Assembly: GCA_024642205.1 (NCBI GenBank)
Contig: JAHEBQ010000025.1
Coordinates: forward strand, 18,339-82,338
DNA length: 64,000 nt
Direction of reading: 5' to 3'
Source: Planctomycetaceae bacterium
Lineage (GTDB): Bacteria > Planctomycetota > Planctomycetia > Pirellulales > Pirellulaceae
In this document: positions 36,124 to 45,196 of the stretch, piece by piece
Position numbering within the stretch: the stretch's first letter is position 1
Layout of the letters: each line of letters starts with the position of its first letter
Notes under the pieces: generated by a model
Seen by the model: only the letters and a program-made list of their open reading frames with translations
Told to the model about the DNA's origin: nothing
The model's database searches: none
Made by a program: the position numbers and the translations under genes

Positions 36124-36981
36124 ATGTTCAACAAAGTAGTCGTGAAAAACCAACCTGCATCCCAGCTTTCGAAGACGGGAATCCGGGTCCTGCTAGTCGG
36201 CATCGCGATGCTAACGCTTGGTCAGTCTTCGGGTTGCAAACTCGGGATCAAAGAGGCCTCAATGCTGACGTACCGTGACACGGTTTGGTCCAAACGGGCG
36301 TATAACCTGCGTTACGCCAATTGCGAACGAGAGTACTCTGAACACTTTCAGAACGGTTTCTGCGCCGGCTATACCGACACATGCAATGGAGGAGATGGTT
36401 ATGTACCAGCCCTTCCACCGCAGGAATATCGGTCTCCCGAATATCAGTCTGCCGATGGCGCGAAATGCGTGAACAGTTGGTTCGAAGGCTATCCGGCTGG
36501 CGTTGCTGCGGCCAAAAAAGACAAATCCGGAACGTATCATGACGTCTTGATCTCCCGAATGATCAATTCGGCGGTTTCCCAATCGAAAACCACTCCGGTC
36601 CTGCCGGGTGATGTAAAAGTCGTTTCGGCGAATCAAGCCAACGGCACTTCCAGCGAAAACCAAAGTCCTGAAGGTAATTCCCGGTACCCGGATCCGCAGG
36701 CTCCGCTGAACTCGGCGACCTCGATCATGACTCCGGCGACTTACGATGTACCACCACAAGCCTATTATGCTCCCGGCAACCAGCCACAAGCCGAGGCCTC
36801 ACCTGCGTTTCCAGAGGCCTACTCAGTCAATCCGGAATCGTCTGCTGCCGTGACCTCTTCCGGAAACGCCGGTTCTGATCAACCTCTCGTCGAGCGTGAC
36901 GATGCCGTTGACAACCCCAAATTGCCGCTGTTGCTGCCCGCCGAAGTTGCGCCCGTGAATTGGAACGAATCAACCCGGTAG
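36124..36981 (+). CDS. Putative lipoprotein of unknown function
   Basis: A 285-residue exported protein. The N-terminus (MFNKVVVKNQ, then a hydrophobic stretch to GQSSGC) suggests a lipoprotein signal, with Cys near residue 38. The middle contains a patterned region WSKRAYNLRYANC, FQNGFCAGY, CNGGDGYVPALPP and WFEGYPAGVAAAKKDKSGTY, with regularly spaced aromatic and Gly residues that resemble a compact envelope domain. The last 120 residues are Pro, Ser, Asn and Ala rich. Other planctomycete proteins show this FxxGFxxGY pattern as I recall, but no function is known. The Wza-like export lipoprotein gene follows about 120 nt downstream on the same strand, so joint expression is likely. Confidence 0.8.
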   Translation: MFNKVVVKNQPASQLSKTGIRVLLVGIAMLTLGQSSGCKLGIKEASMLTYRDTVWSKRAYNLRYANCEREYSEHFQNGFCAGYTDTCNGGDGYVPALPPQEYRSPEYQSADGAKCVNSWFEGYPAGVAAAKKDKSGTYHDVLISRMINSAVSQSKTTPVLPGDVKVVSANQANGTSSENQSPEGNSRYPDPQAPLNSATSIMTPATYDVPPQAYYAPGNQPQAEASPAFPEAYSVNPESSAAVTSSGNAGSDQPLVERDDAVDNPKLPLLLPAEVAPVNWNESTR

Positions 36982-37102
36982 TCAGCGTTTTGCCACAACA
37001 GCATCCGTCCATTGGCATGAACGTTTGCTGGTACAGGAAGTCAACGAATCAAACTAACAATGTCGCGGCCAATCAAGTCGCAATCAAGGGAGTCCGAAAG
37101 TG

Positions 37103-38446
37103 ATGGTTACTCAAACCCGCACCACCAGTTCGCACTATCGAGAACAAATCAGCACGATTGCCGTTATGGCAGCAGTCCTGATGAGTTTATCCTTAACAGG
37201 ATGCACTGCGTTGTTCTCACCGATCGACACCATTCCAGCGAATCGTGTTCCGGCACAGTTTCTGGCTGAGCCACAGGCGGATAAGATACCAATTGATGTC
37301 GCTCGACTTCGTCAGTCAAAACCCGAGTTCTATACACTCGACGCGGACGACATCCTGGGTATCTTCGTTGAAGGCGTCCTCGGTGATTTCGAAGGCGCCC
37401 CGCCTGTTCAACTTCCTGCACCGGACAGCGATCTGCCGCCGGCGATTGGTTACCCGGTTCCCGTTCGTGAAGACGGAACACTTTCTCTGCCTCTGGTGAA
37501 ACCCATTCCGGTTCGCGGTTTGACCATTCAGCAGGCAGAAGCCCTGATCCAACGTGCCTACCGTGGCGGTCCCGAACCGATCTTGAGGGACGACAGTCGA
37601 ATCATCGTGACTCTGATGCGAGAGCGAACCTATCGCGTGTTTGTTGTCCGCCAGGATAATTCGTTTTCACAGCGCGGTTCGCAGTTTCTGGGACAGGGAC
37701 AACGTGGTCAGGTGACCGACCGCTCGGACCAGTCGAGCCGTGGATTTGTCCTTCAACTCCCTGCCTACAAAAACGACGTACTCAATGCGTTGTCCCAAAC
37801 CGGTGGTCTTCCCGGTGTCAATGCGAAAGCGGAAATCCGAATCCTTCGTGGAGACCGCCTGGCGACGGCTCGTCGCGATCAGCAAATGGAAGAATTTTAC
37901 CGAACCAATCTTCCCTCTGATTTCCCCTATGGAATGGTTCCGAAGATGGCTGATGAAGTTAACTCAATCAAGATCCCGCTTCGACTCAAACCCGGCCAAA
38001 TACCTCGGTTCCTTCCCGAAGACATCATCCTCCGCGATGGTGACATTGTTTACGTCGATACCCGGGAAACGGATGTATACTACACGGGCGGGCTGTTAGG
38101 CGGCGGCGAGTTTCCCATTCCACGCGACTATGACCTCGACGTACTCGCGGCGGTTTCACTTGCAGGAACCGGCATCGCCACGGCAACCACTGGGGGGAGA
38201 GGCGGCGGACTCAGCTTGGCAAGTCAAAATGTACCCCCTACCGAATTGATCGTGCTTCGAAAGATTCCCGGGGACAGGCAGCTCGCAATCCGGATCAATC
38301 TGAACGACACCATCAACGACCCGCGTCAGAGGATCCTGGTCAAAGCGGGTGATACTCTTCTCTTGAGATACAACCCTCAAGAGGAAGTCATCAACTTCGC
38401 CAGCAGTGTATTCTATACTTATGGAATTCGACAGTTGTTCAACTGA
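37103..38446 (+). CDS. Polysaccharide biosynthesis/export lipoprotein, Wza-like
   Basis: A 447-residue outer-membrane polysaccharide export protein. Lipobox SLTGC, lipidated Cys at about 33. The Poly_export domain begins at YTLDADDILGIFVEGVLGDF (about 77-96) and continues through GYPVPVREDGTLSLPLVKPI and GLTIQQAEALIQRAYRGG. Two SLBB-type segments follow, including VLNALSQTGGLPGVNAKAEI and the region around DYDLDVLAAVSLAGTGIATA, with LRYNPQEEVINFASS at the end. It would form a channel or tip for capsule or exopolysaccharide export. No polymerase, Wzc-like kinase or glycosyltransferase genes are adjacent, so it is an orphan. ATG 37103 is chosen over GTG 37100. Confidence 0.9.
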   Translation: MVTQTRTTSSHYREQISTIAVMAAVLMSLSLTGCTALFSPIDTIPANRVPAQFLAEPQADKIPIDVARLRQSKPEFYTLDADDILGIFVEGVLGDFEGAPPVQLPAPDSDLPPAIGYPVPVREDGTLSLPLVKPIPVRGLTIQQAEALIQRAYRGGPEPILRDDSRIIVTLMRERTYRVFVVRQDNSFSQRGSQFLGQGQRGQVTDRSDQSSRGFVLQLPAYKNDVLNALSQTGGLPGVNAKAEIRILRGDRLATARRDQQMEEFYRTNLPSDFPYGMVPKMADEVNSIKIPLRLKPGQIPRFLPEDIILRDGDIVYVDTRETDVYYTGGLLGGGEFPIPRDYDLDVLAAVSLAGTGIATATTGGRGGGLSLASQNVPPTELIVLRKIPGDRQLAIRINLNDTINDPRQRILVKAGDTLLLRYNPQEEVINFASSVFYTYGIRQLFN

Positions 38447-38466
38447 TAAGAATTTCAATCAATCTC

Positions 38467-38500
38467 AAAACGGCTGCCGGAATTTACCCGCAGCCGTTTT
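38467..38500. terminator. Bidirectional rho-independent terminator
   Basis: AAAACGGCTGC (38467-38477) pairs with GCAGCCGTTTT (38490-38500) around a 12-nt loop. Eight T follow on the plus strand and four T lie after the stem on the minus strand. It sits between the convergent Wza-like gene and leuA and can end both transcripts. Confidence 0.92.
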
Positions 38501-38577
38501 TTTTGTCCATTCCCAAAAGAAGGAACCTGTCAACCGGGGATTTTCGAGGGGATCGGGAAATTTATGACTTAACCAAA

Positions 38578-40122
38578 TCAGGATTGGCCATTGGCCGCAA
38601 CCCGGTTGGCGGCCAGGATTCGATTGGCCGCATTGAGCACTGCCTTGATGGATGCTTCGACGCAGTCCGTTGACACAGCTCGACCGCGATATATTTCGCC
38701 GTGGTGTTCGGCTTCGAGCGTAATCTCACCCGGCGCGTCATATCCCAGCGAAGTGCTACGGAGATGAAATTCCTTGCAATTCATTTCGACGCCCGTGATC
38801 TTCCGGACGGCCAGAAAGGCTGCGTCGACAGGGCCGGATCCTTCCGACTGTTCCACCGTCGTTTCTTCGTCTCCTTTTTTCAACGTCAACATGATTCCAG
38901 GAGGCTGTTGGTATTTCAAATCGACTTTAAAAGAAACCAGCGACCATTCTTCCTCAGTGATACCCAGGATTTCGTCTTCAATTAACGCCGCAATATCTCC
39001 GTCAAAAATCTCTTTCTTCCTGTCTGCCAATTTCTTGAATTCTTCAAATACACTTTGCAATTGCTCGCCGGTCAATGTAAACCCGAGCTGTTTTGCCCGA
39101 TCCGCCAATGCGGCTCGCCCGCTGTGCTTGCCAAGTACCAAATCTGTATGAGCAAAACCCACGTCTTCCGGCCGCATGATCTCGTAAGTGGTTCGTTCTT
39201 TGAGCATCCCGTCCTGGTGAATTCCAGCTTCGTGGGCAAACGCATTGCGCCCGACAACGGCCTTGTTGCGTTGAACCTCAAGTCCGGTAATTGAAGACAA
39301 AAGCCGACTGGTCGGAACCAGACGCTTGGTGTTAATGGATGTCTGGTAGTGGTACACGTCGTTGCGCGTTTTCATCGCCATCACGACTTCTTCCAGGGAG
39401 CAATTTCCGGCACGTTCGCCGATTCCATTGACGGTGCATTCGATTTGGCCTGCACCGTTTTGAACTCCCGCCAGACTATTGGCGACCGCCAACCCCAAAT
39501 CGTTGTGGCAATGAACACTGATTACCGCTTGGTCGATGTTGGGAACACGATCCACCAGGTTCTTGATAACTCGCCCCATTTGTTCCGGGGTCGCGTATCC
39601 AACGGTGTCTGGAATATTGACGGTCGTTGCACCGGCCTGGATAACCGCCTCAACGACACGACATAGAAAATCTGGCTCAGTCCGGGCAGCGTCCTCCGGC
39701 GAAAATTCGATGTTGTCACAATAGCTCTTGGCACGCTGCACGCTGGAAACGGCACGAGAAATAATCTCCTCGGGCGACATTTTCAGTTTGAATTCACGGT
39801 GAATGGCGCTGGTCGCCAGGAAGACGTGAATCCTCGGATCTGCCGATTGTTTCAACGCTTCCCAGGCCCGATCAATATCGGTGTCGTTCGATCGCGCCAA
39901 TCCACAAATTTGGGCACCCCGGAAATTCGAGGCAATCTCCTGAACGGCTTCGAAGTCACCAGGCGAAGCGATCGGAAAACCAGCTTCGATTACATTCACT
40001 CCCAGATCGATCAAGGCCTGCGCGATCTCGAGTTTCTCCTGAAGGTTCATGCTCCCACCCGGCGATTGCTCACCATCCCGCAAAGTGGTGTCAAAAATCG
40101 TTATTTTTCGTGTCTCGGTCAT
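38578..40122 (-). CDS. leuA: 2-isopropylmalate synthase
   Basis: Condenses acetyl-CoA with 2-oxoisovalerate, the first committed step of leucine synthesis. 514 residues, the usual length. The catalytic TIM barrel has FDTTLRDGEQSPGGSMN at 9-25, CHNDLGLAVANSLAGVQNGA (metal histidines and substrate site) and GIGERAGNCSLEEVVMAMK. The hinge reads NAFAHEAGIHQDGMLK and the C-terminal allosteric domain (about 390-505) binds leucine in the family. A typical leuA signature is complete, so feedback inhibition is likely. It is a single gene on the minus strand with no leuB, leuC or leuD neighbours; I see no leader peptide or T-box in the 300 nt upstream. Confidence 0.96.
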   Translation of the reverse strand: MTETRKITIFDTTLRDGEQSPGGSMNLQEKLEIAQALIDLGVNVIEAGFPIASPGDFEAVQEIASNFRGAQICGLARSNDTDIDRAWEALKQSADPRIHVFLATSAIHREFKLKMSPEEIISRAVSSVQRAKSYCDNIEFSPEDAARTEPDFLCRVVEAVIQAGATTVNIPDTVGYATPEQMGRVIKNLVDRVPNIDQAVISVHCHNDLGLAVANSLAGVQNGAGQIECTVNGIGERAGNCSLEEVVMAMKTRNDVYHYQTSINTKRLVPTSRLLSSITGLEVQRNKAVVGRNAFAHEAGIHQDGMLKERTTYEIMRPEDVGFAHTDLVLGKHSGRAALADRAKQLGFTLTGEQLQSVFEEFKKLADRKKEIFDGDIAALIEDEILGITEEEWSLVSFKVDLKYQQPPGIMLTLKKGDEETTVEQSEGSGPVDAAFLAVRKITGVEMNCKEFHLRSTSLGYDAPGEITLEAEHHGEIYRGRAVSTDCVEASIKAVLNAANRILAANRVAANGQS

Positions 40123-40424
40123 GGGTTGGCCAGAAATCGGAAGGGTGCCGGAAAAATCGAAAAGTTCGAAACAGTTTGTCCTGTTTGCCCATTATCTGCG
40201 ACAACATGAAAAATGAAAAGACATGTTTGCTGCCTCCCTAGCCCAATGCGACTTTTACCGCATCAAGTTCATTTTACCGGTCGGCATAACCGATTTCTAA
40301 GCAAGACACGTCACAACCGAATCCATCAAACTCGCGTCAATTCGCGTATTTTGTTGCTTAACGAAAGCTAAGCTTGACTATCTCTTCTTGAGTTTCGCCA
40401 CTCACAATCAGAATAGTTTTTCCC
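40123..40424. other. Divergent promoter region
   Basis: These 302 nt separate the divergent leuA and SHD1/HEAT genes and should contain both promoters. I see no clear box pair, RNA gene or repeat. Confidence 0.4.
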
Positions 40425-41618
40425 ATGATTACAAAGCCCTCAATGCCCAGGATCGTAACGTTAACACTATTTGCCATCGGTATGGTAATGTCATTCGGCG
40501 TGGGCCCCCGCACCGCCATCGCGCAAGAAATAACTCGCATTTGGTCTGATGACTCGGGTACCTTTTCGACAGAAGCCAAATTGCTCAAGATCAACGAGTC
40601 GAGCGTTAGTTTGGAAAAAGCGAACGGCGTTGAGATCGAAGTCCCTTTGGCCCGATTGTCCAGATTCGATGTCGAATTCCTCAAAGGGCTTCAACAAAAA
40701 GCTCAACCAGCCGTCATGCAACGACACGCCATCGACGCGAGTCTAGTGGATCGTGATCCTCCCGTCTTGCAGCAAATACCGGAAACTGACCATCAGTCTT
40801 TGTTACCACGGGCACCGGAAAAAGAAATCGTGACGCATTTCGGGAATCCACACCCGCCGGGGAAAGAAGCTCCCGCCGCTGGATCGTTCGCAGCATCAGG
40901 TAGCTTTCAAGCCGCGCCAATCAAGTCACTTGACGTGTCCAAGCCGCTGTTGTCCGACGTTACGACAAACATTCAACCTGGCCCGCGAGAACGATCCTTG
41001 TGGGAAGTTTCCACGCAAGACATCGAACGGCTACCGGAGCCCTACCGGACGACGGCAAGAAATTTATCTGACATCAATCAACGCAAGACAGTCCGCGAAG
41101 GACTCATGTCGCTCAATTCCGATTGGCCGGATCAAGAATATCCTGCGCTCACGAAACTGATTCGAGGCTTGGCAGATTCTCCTGATGCAACCGCTCGCAA
41201 ACAGGTAGTCGATCTGCTTGCCCAGCATGATGCCAAAGCAAGTCTCGGAATCCTCCTTGACGGAACGCAAGACAAGAGTTTTTTCGTCCGATGGGCCTGT
41301 TATGATTGGCTTGAAAAACTCGGCGACCCAAGGGCCATTGAGCCGCTCGTTAAACAGCTCGAATCGGATGAACCAACTCAAGCAGTAACAGCGGTGATTT
41401 CGTTTGGAACGGCGGCAGAATCCCACGTTGTGCCCTTGATTAACCATGAGTCCACTGAGATTCAAATGACGGCCTGTAGCGTGCTGGCAGAAATCGGTTC
41501 AATTGATTCCATTCCGACGCTCGAAACGGCTGCCAAAAATTCGAGCTCTGTCAAAGTCAGGATGCAGGCCAGGAATGCCATCGAGAGAATCAAACAACGA
41601 GAGCAAGTGGTTGAGTGA
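40425..41618 (+). CDS. Exported SHD1-domain and HEAT-repeat protein
   Basis: A 397-residue protein. A signal peptide (about 1-34, ending TAIAQ) is followed by an SHD1 (SLA1 homology 1) domain near residues 38-90: RIWSDDSGTFSTEAKLL, then NGVEIEVPLARLSRFDVEFL. This domain is frequent in planctomycete secreted proteins. A Pro-rich linker (about 95-200) leads to HEAT/PBS-lyase-type helical repeats (about 225-395), including VVDLLAQHDAKASLGILLDG, YDWLEKLGDPRAIEPLVKQL and ACSVLAEIGSIDSIPTLETA. SHD1 domains bind peptides in eukaryotes; in planctomycetes the partner is unknown. The protein probably acts as an adaptor outside the cytoplasm. A tRNA gene lies about 290 nt downstream. Confidence 0.85.
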   Translation: MITKPSMPRIVTLTLFAIGMVMSFGVGPRTAIAQEITRIWSDDSGTFSTEAKLLKINESSVSLEKANGVEIEVPLARLSRFDVEFLKGLQQKAQPAVMQRHAIDASLVDRDPPVLQQIPETDHQSLLPRAPEKEIVTHFGNPHPPGKEAPAAGSFAASGSFQAAPIKSLDVSKPLLSDVTTNIQPGPRERSLWEVSTQDIERLPEPYRTTARNLSDINQRKTVREGLMSLNSDWPDQEYPALTKLIRGLADSPDATARKQVVDLLAQHDAKASLGILLDGTQDKSFFVRWACYDWLEKLGDPRAIEPLVKQLESDEPTQAVTAVISFGTAAESHVVPLINHESTEIQMTACSVLAEIGSIDSIPTLETAAKNSSSVKVRMQARNAIERIKQREQVVE

Positions 41619-41844
41619 TCGCCTGGTCTAACACGATTCCGCCATTCGTTCACCTGCCCCACGACATGCTTCACTCAAGCCAATCGTTTGCCCGGGCAAT
41701 CATCAGATGGCAGAAGCTTGCAAAATTTGAATCGACGGGAAACGCAGGGATTTTATATTCAGAAGTCTACATCCACCAAGAATCTGCTCCTCTAGATGAC
41801 AGCCGGTACGCCGTTGAAAAGGTCGCGACTGTTTCCCCGCGGTC

Positions 41845-41874
41845 TTGACCATCGCAAAAGCAAGCTACTAAACT
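41845..41874 (+). promoter_or_regulatory. Possible promoter of the tRNA-Glu gene
   Basis: TTGACC at 41845-41850 and TAAACT at 41869-41874 with an 18-nt spacer would start transcription about 25-30 nt before the tRNA 5' end. The -35 box is good and the -10 box fair. Confidence 0.45.
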
Positions 41875-41907
41875 GGCCCAATGCAACTATTGTGAATTCC
41901 GATGATC

Positions 41908-41981
41908 GCCCCCTTCGTCTAGTGGCCTAGGACGTCGGATTTTTCGGTCCGGAAACAGGGGTTCGACTCCCTTAGGGGGTG
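41908..41981 (+). tRNA. tRNA-Glu (UUC) with an 8-nt anticodon loop
   Basis: The 74-nt cloverleaf is clear: acceptor GCCCCCT/AGGGGGT (7 bp with one G-U), D arm GTCTAGTGGCCTAGGAC as in tRNA-Glu, anticodon stem TCGGA/TCCGG (41935-41939 with 41948-41952), variable AAAC, T arm AGGGG/CCCTT with loop TTCGACT, discriminator G; no encoded CCA. The anticodon loop, TTTTTCGG at 41940-41947, has 8 nt where 7 are standard, because five T precede C; TTC at 41943-41945 would be the anticodon. Identity by D arm and T arm is Glu. Without the extra T it would be a normal 73-nt tRNA-Glu, so a sequencing homopolymer error or a real insertion is possible. Confidence 0.85.
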
Positions 41982-42275
41982 CTTTCTCTTTCGGTCCCAA
42001 GCCAGGCTTTTCAGTCGCTTGGATCACCCTTTTTCTCGCTTTGGCAAATCTGCAGTACCAGGCACCGTCGTTCGCTCAGCCCCTTGAGCATTCGTTTATT
42101 GGTTTCGCTTGTCGAGCACCCGGGAGCCAGGGCATTTGGCGTACACCGGTTTTGCTGTTGTAAATCCAAAGTAGAATATCGATTGCCCGTTACGGGGGCC
42201 GACGACGGATCAGCTCAATACTGAACTCCGTAATTGACATGAAACTCGTTTATTCAGCTATCAGGTGAACTTACC

Positions 42276-45041
42276 ATGGGCTTCACAACGGTTCTTATTG
42301 CGGTCGGAAATCTCGTGTTGTTATTGGCATTGTTCCCACCAAATGTTCAATCCCAGACTAACGATTTTCAATACGACGAAGCCGCGTCCGTAACCCCGGC
42401 CGCTGCGCCACATTCCGGGACGGCGCTTACCATCGAACACGGCGATCATCTCTGCCTGATCGGCAACGCGTTGGGGGAACGACTGCAACATCAAAACCAC
42501 TGGGAAACGATGTTACACCAGATGCACCCGGACAAGGAACTGACCGTTCGTAACCTTTGCTTCCCGGGCGACACCGTTGACATTCGCCTGCGGTCATTGA
42601 ACTTCGGTTCTCCCGATGTCCACCTGGCCCGTTCAGGCGCCAGCGTCATACTGTTTTTCTTTGGCAGTAACGAATCATTTGCCGGCCAGGAAGGCGTTGT
42701 TGAGTTTGGCGAAAAATTAGACAAATTGGTGCGGGAAACGAAAACCAAAAAATACAACGACTCTGGAATCGGTCCGAAAATCGTGCTTGTGACTCCCATC
42801 GCGTTTGAAAACACCGGCGATCCAAACCTCCCCTCTGGAGAAGAACAAAACAAGAACCTGGCACTGTATACGGCGAAAATGGAATCGGTCGCCCAAAAGA
42901 ACGGGGTCGGAATCGCGAACGTTTTTGAGCCGACGAGATCTTTGTTTGCCAGTCAGAATCAGAGGTTCACACTCGATGGCCTGCAATTGAATGATACCGG
43001 GTATCGGGCATTTGCATCGATACTGAACGCAGCGTTGTTCGGGAAATTGAAGAAGGATCTGAAACTGAACCCACAACTCATGACTGCCGTCGACGACAAG
43101 AACTTTCACTGGTGGCATCGGTACCGGGCCGTTAACGGGTTCTCCATTTACGGGACACGGGGACAAGCCGGTTCCGACGGTACGTATAATAATGAAGATG
43201 TCATGGAACGCGAGCGCTTGATCCTTGACCAAATGACCGTCAACCGCGACCAGAGAATCTGGTCTCTCGCTGAGGGCAAGCATGTCTCCGCAAGGATCGA
43301 CGACAGCAATACGCTGCCATTTATCAATCCAAAAACCAATGTCGGCGGTCCCGATGACAAACAGGCGAAGGCCGGAAAACTTGGTTCGCTCACCTATAGC
43401 CCTGCGGAAGAGCAAGCCAAAAAATTCAAACTTGCCGAGGGTTTCGAAATCAATGTTTTCGCAACAGAAGAGGACTTTCCTGAACTCGCCAATCCGGTTG
43501 CCCTCAACTTTGACAGCCGGGGCCGAATGTGGGTTTCTACGATGCCGTCGTACCCGCATTGGAAGCCAAAGACCAAACTCGACGACAAACTGCTGATCCT
43601 GACCGACAACGATTCCGATGGCAAAGCCGACGAATGCAAGGTCTTTGCGGACGGACTGTACGTCCCCACCGGATTTGAACTCGGTTACGGCGGTGCATTC
43701 GTCGCTCAGCAGCCGGACATTCTGTTCCTCCAGGATACCGATGGCGACGACGTCGCAGACACACGTGTTCGACAAATCGTCGGGCTCGGAAGTGCAGATT
43801 CGCATCACGGAATCGCGGCTTTTGAATGGGGTCCCGGCGGCGGATTATACTTCTGCGAAGGCACGTTCAAATATTCGCAGGTTGAAAGCCCGTATGGATT
43901 GACTCGCTGCAATGAAGCCGGCGTATGGCGATACCATCCACGCAGCCACGAAACACAGGTCCACGCAAACTACGCTTTTGCCAATCCCTGGGGTCACGTG
44001 TTCGACAAATGGGGACAGAACTTTATCGCCGACGCTTCGGGAGGCCAACATTACTGGTCAACCCTGATTTCCGGAAAAACGGTTTACCCTGCGAAACACC
44101 CAGGTGGTGGACACTACAAACGAATATTCAACGTTCCCCGGACTGTGGAGGTCCCCGACTCGCCCAAACTTCTGGAAAAACGCATTCGCCCCACCTCCGG
44201 TTGCGAAATCGTCGCCAATTCGCATTTTCCACCGGAAATGCAGGGGAACTATCTGTTCAACAATGTGATCGGCGAACGGGCGATCCTCAATCACAAATTG
44301 ACGGAAAAAGGATCCGGCTTTTTTGCTCCCGAGGTGGAATCACTGTTGCAGTGTGACGACGGTAACTTTCGCCCGGTCGATATTCAATTTGGTCCCGATG
44401 GCGCCTTGTACATTGTGGACTGGCACAACGCGTTAATCGGACACCTGCAACACAACCTGCGCGAACCGAATCGCGACCATAGCCATGGCCGAATCTGGCG
44501 AATAACCTGTAAAGATCGACCGCTCGTCACGCCGCCAGAAATTGACGGGGCATCGATCACGACGCTGCTTGAATGCCTGAAACTTCCCGACGACCGAACG
44601 CGTTATCGAGTTCGCCGGGAAATCGCCGGCCGAGACACGGAAGTTGTCGTTCCGGAAATCAAGAAATGGCTCGAAGGCTTGAACTCGACGGACCCCGAAT
44701 TCGAACACCACCTGCTCGAAGGCCTTTGGCTGTTTCAAACACACAATGTGGTCAACCAGGAACTGCTGAAGCGAATGTTGAAATCCGAAAACTATCATGC
44801 ACGGGCGGCAGCTGTCCGCGTTTTATCCTTTTGGCATGCTCGCATTCCAAATTCCGCGGACCTGCTGAGAAATGCGATCGGGGACGACTCGGCGATCGTA
44901 CGCGCCGAAGCGGTCCGCGCCGCAAGTTACTTCCCGCCCGCCGACGTCGTCGAATCGGTGCTCGATGTGCTCAACAAAGAAACCGACGAGCAACTGGAGT
45001 ATTTGCTGAACGAAACGTTGAAGGTCCTTGAGGACGAATGA
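42276..45041 (+). CDS. PVC-type membrane-bound dehydrogenase with SGNH-like and HEAT domains
   Basis: A 921-residue exported protein. After a signal peptide (1-26) comes an SGNH/GDSL-like domain (about 50-260; GDHLCLIGNALGERLQ, FFGSNES, DGLQLNDTGY), where the usual GDS serine position reads GNAL, so esterase activity is doubtful. Then a PVC-type dehydrogenase beta-propeller (about 380-760): LAEGFEINVFATEEDFPELA, RGRMWVSTMPSYPHWKP, DTDGDDVADT (calcium-like), GPDGALYIVDWHN and HGRIWRITCK, ending in helical HEAT-like repeats. Usually a heme-c domain follows in the same chain; here it is encoded by the next gene. The predicted cell location is the periplasm. Substrates of this family are generally unknown, commonly assumed to be sugars. 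Confidence 0.9.
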   Translation: MGFTTVLIAVGNLVLLLALFPPNVQSQTNDFQYDEAASVTPAAAPHSGTALTIEHGDHLCLIGNALGERLQHQNHWETMLHQMHPDKELTVRNLCFPGDTVDIRLRSLNFGSPDVHLARSGASVILFFFGSNESFAGQEGVVEFGEKLDKLVRETKTKKYNDSGIGPKIVLVTPIAFENTGDPNLPSGEEQNKNLALYTAKMESVAQKNGVGIANVFEPTRSLFASQNQRFTLDGLQLNDTGYRAFASILNAALFGKLKKDLKLNPQLMTAVDDKNFHWWHRYRAVNGFSIYGTRGQAGSDGTYNNEDVMERERLILDQMTVNRDQRIWSLAEGKHVSARIDDSNTLPFINPKTNVGGPDDKQAKAGKLGSLTYSPAEEQAKKFKLAEGFEINVFATEEDFPELANPVALNFDSRGRMWVSTMPSYPHWKPKTKLDDKLLILTDNDSDGKADECKVFADGLYVPTGFELGYGGAFVAQQPDILFLQDTDGDDVADTRVRQIVGLGSADSHHGIAAFEWGPGGGLYFCEGTFKYSQVESPYGLTRCNEAGVWRYHPRSHETQVHANYAFANPWGHVFDKWGQNFIADASGGQHYWSTLISGKTVYPAKHPGGGHYKRIFNVPRTVEVPDSPKLLEKRIRPTSGCEIVANSHFPPEMQGNYLFNNVIGERAILNHKLTEKGSGFFAPEVESLLQCDDGNFRPVDIQFGPDGALYIVDWHNALIGHLQHNLREPNRDHSHGRIWRITCKDRPLVTPPEIDGASITTLLECLKLPDDRTRYRVRREIAGRDTEVVVPEIKKWLEGLNSTDPEFEHHLLEGLWLFQTHNVVNQELLKRMLKSENYHARAAAVRVLSFWHARIPNSADLLRNAIGDDSAIVRAEAVRAASYFPPADVVESVLDVLNKETDEQLEYLLNETLKVLEDE

Positions 45042-45196
45042 CCCATCACTGTCGGTCGCGGAAATTGGCCTCCCGCGACGCACGCGCTGCGCAACGTTGA
45101 ATAGGGCTGAGGAAACGGTGCCCCGAGCGTGGGTCTCGCGACCGGGTCACCCACATAAAATGCGAGCGTCTCTGACGCCCGTTTCCAATCCCTGAG

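Noticed and set aside
42717..43808. A 363-residue minus-strand frame
   Set aside because: Antisense to the PVC-type dehydrogenase gene; no recognisable protein pattern.
45042..45196. A frameshift splitting a single dehydrogenase-cytochrome gene
   Set aside because: The downstream protein has its own signal peptide and the upstream one ends cleanly after its HEAT repeats; a 155-nt gap with no similarity remains between them.
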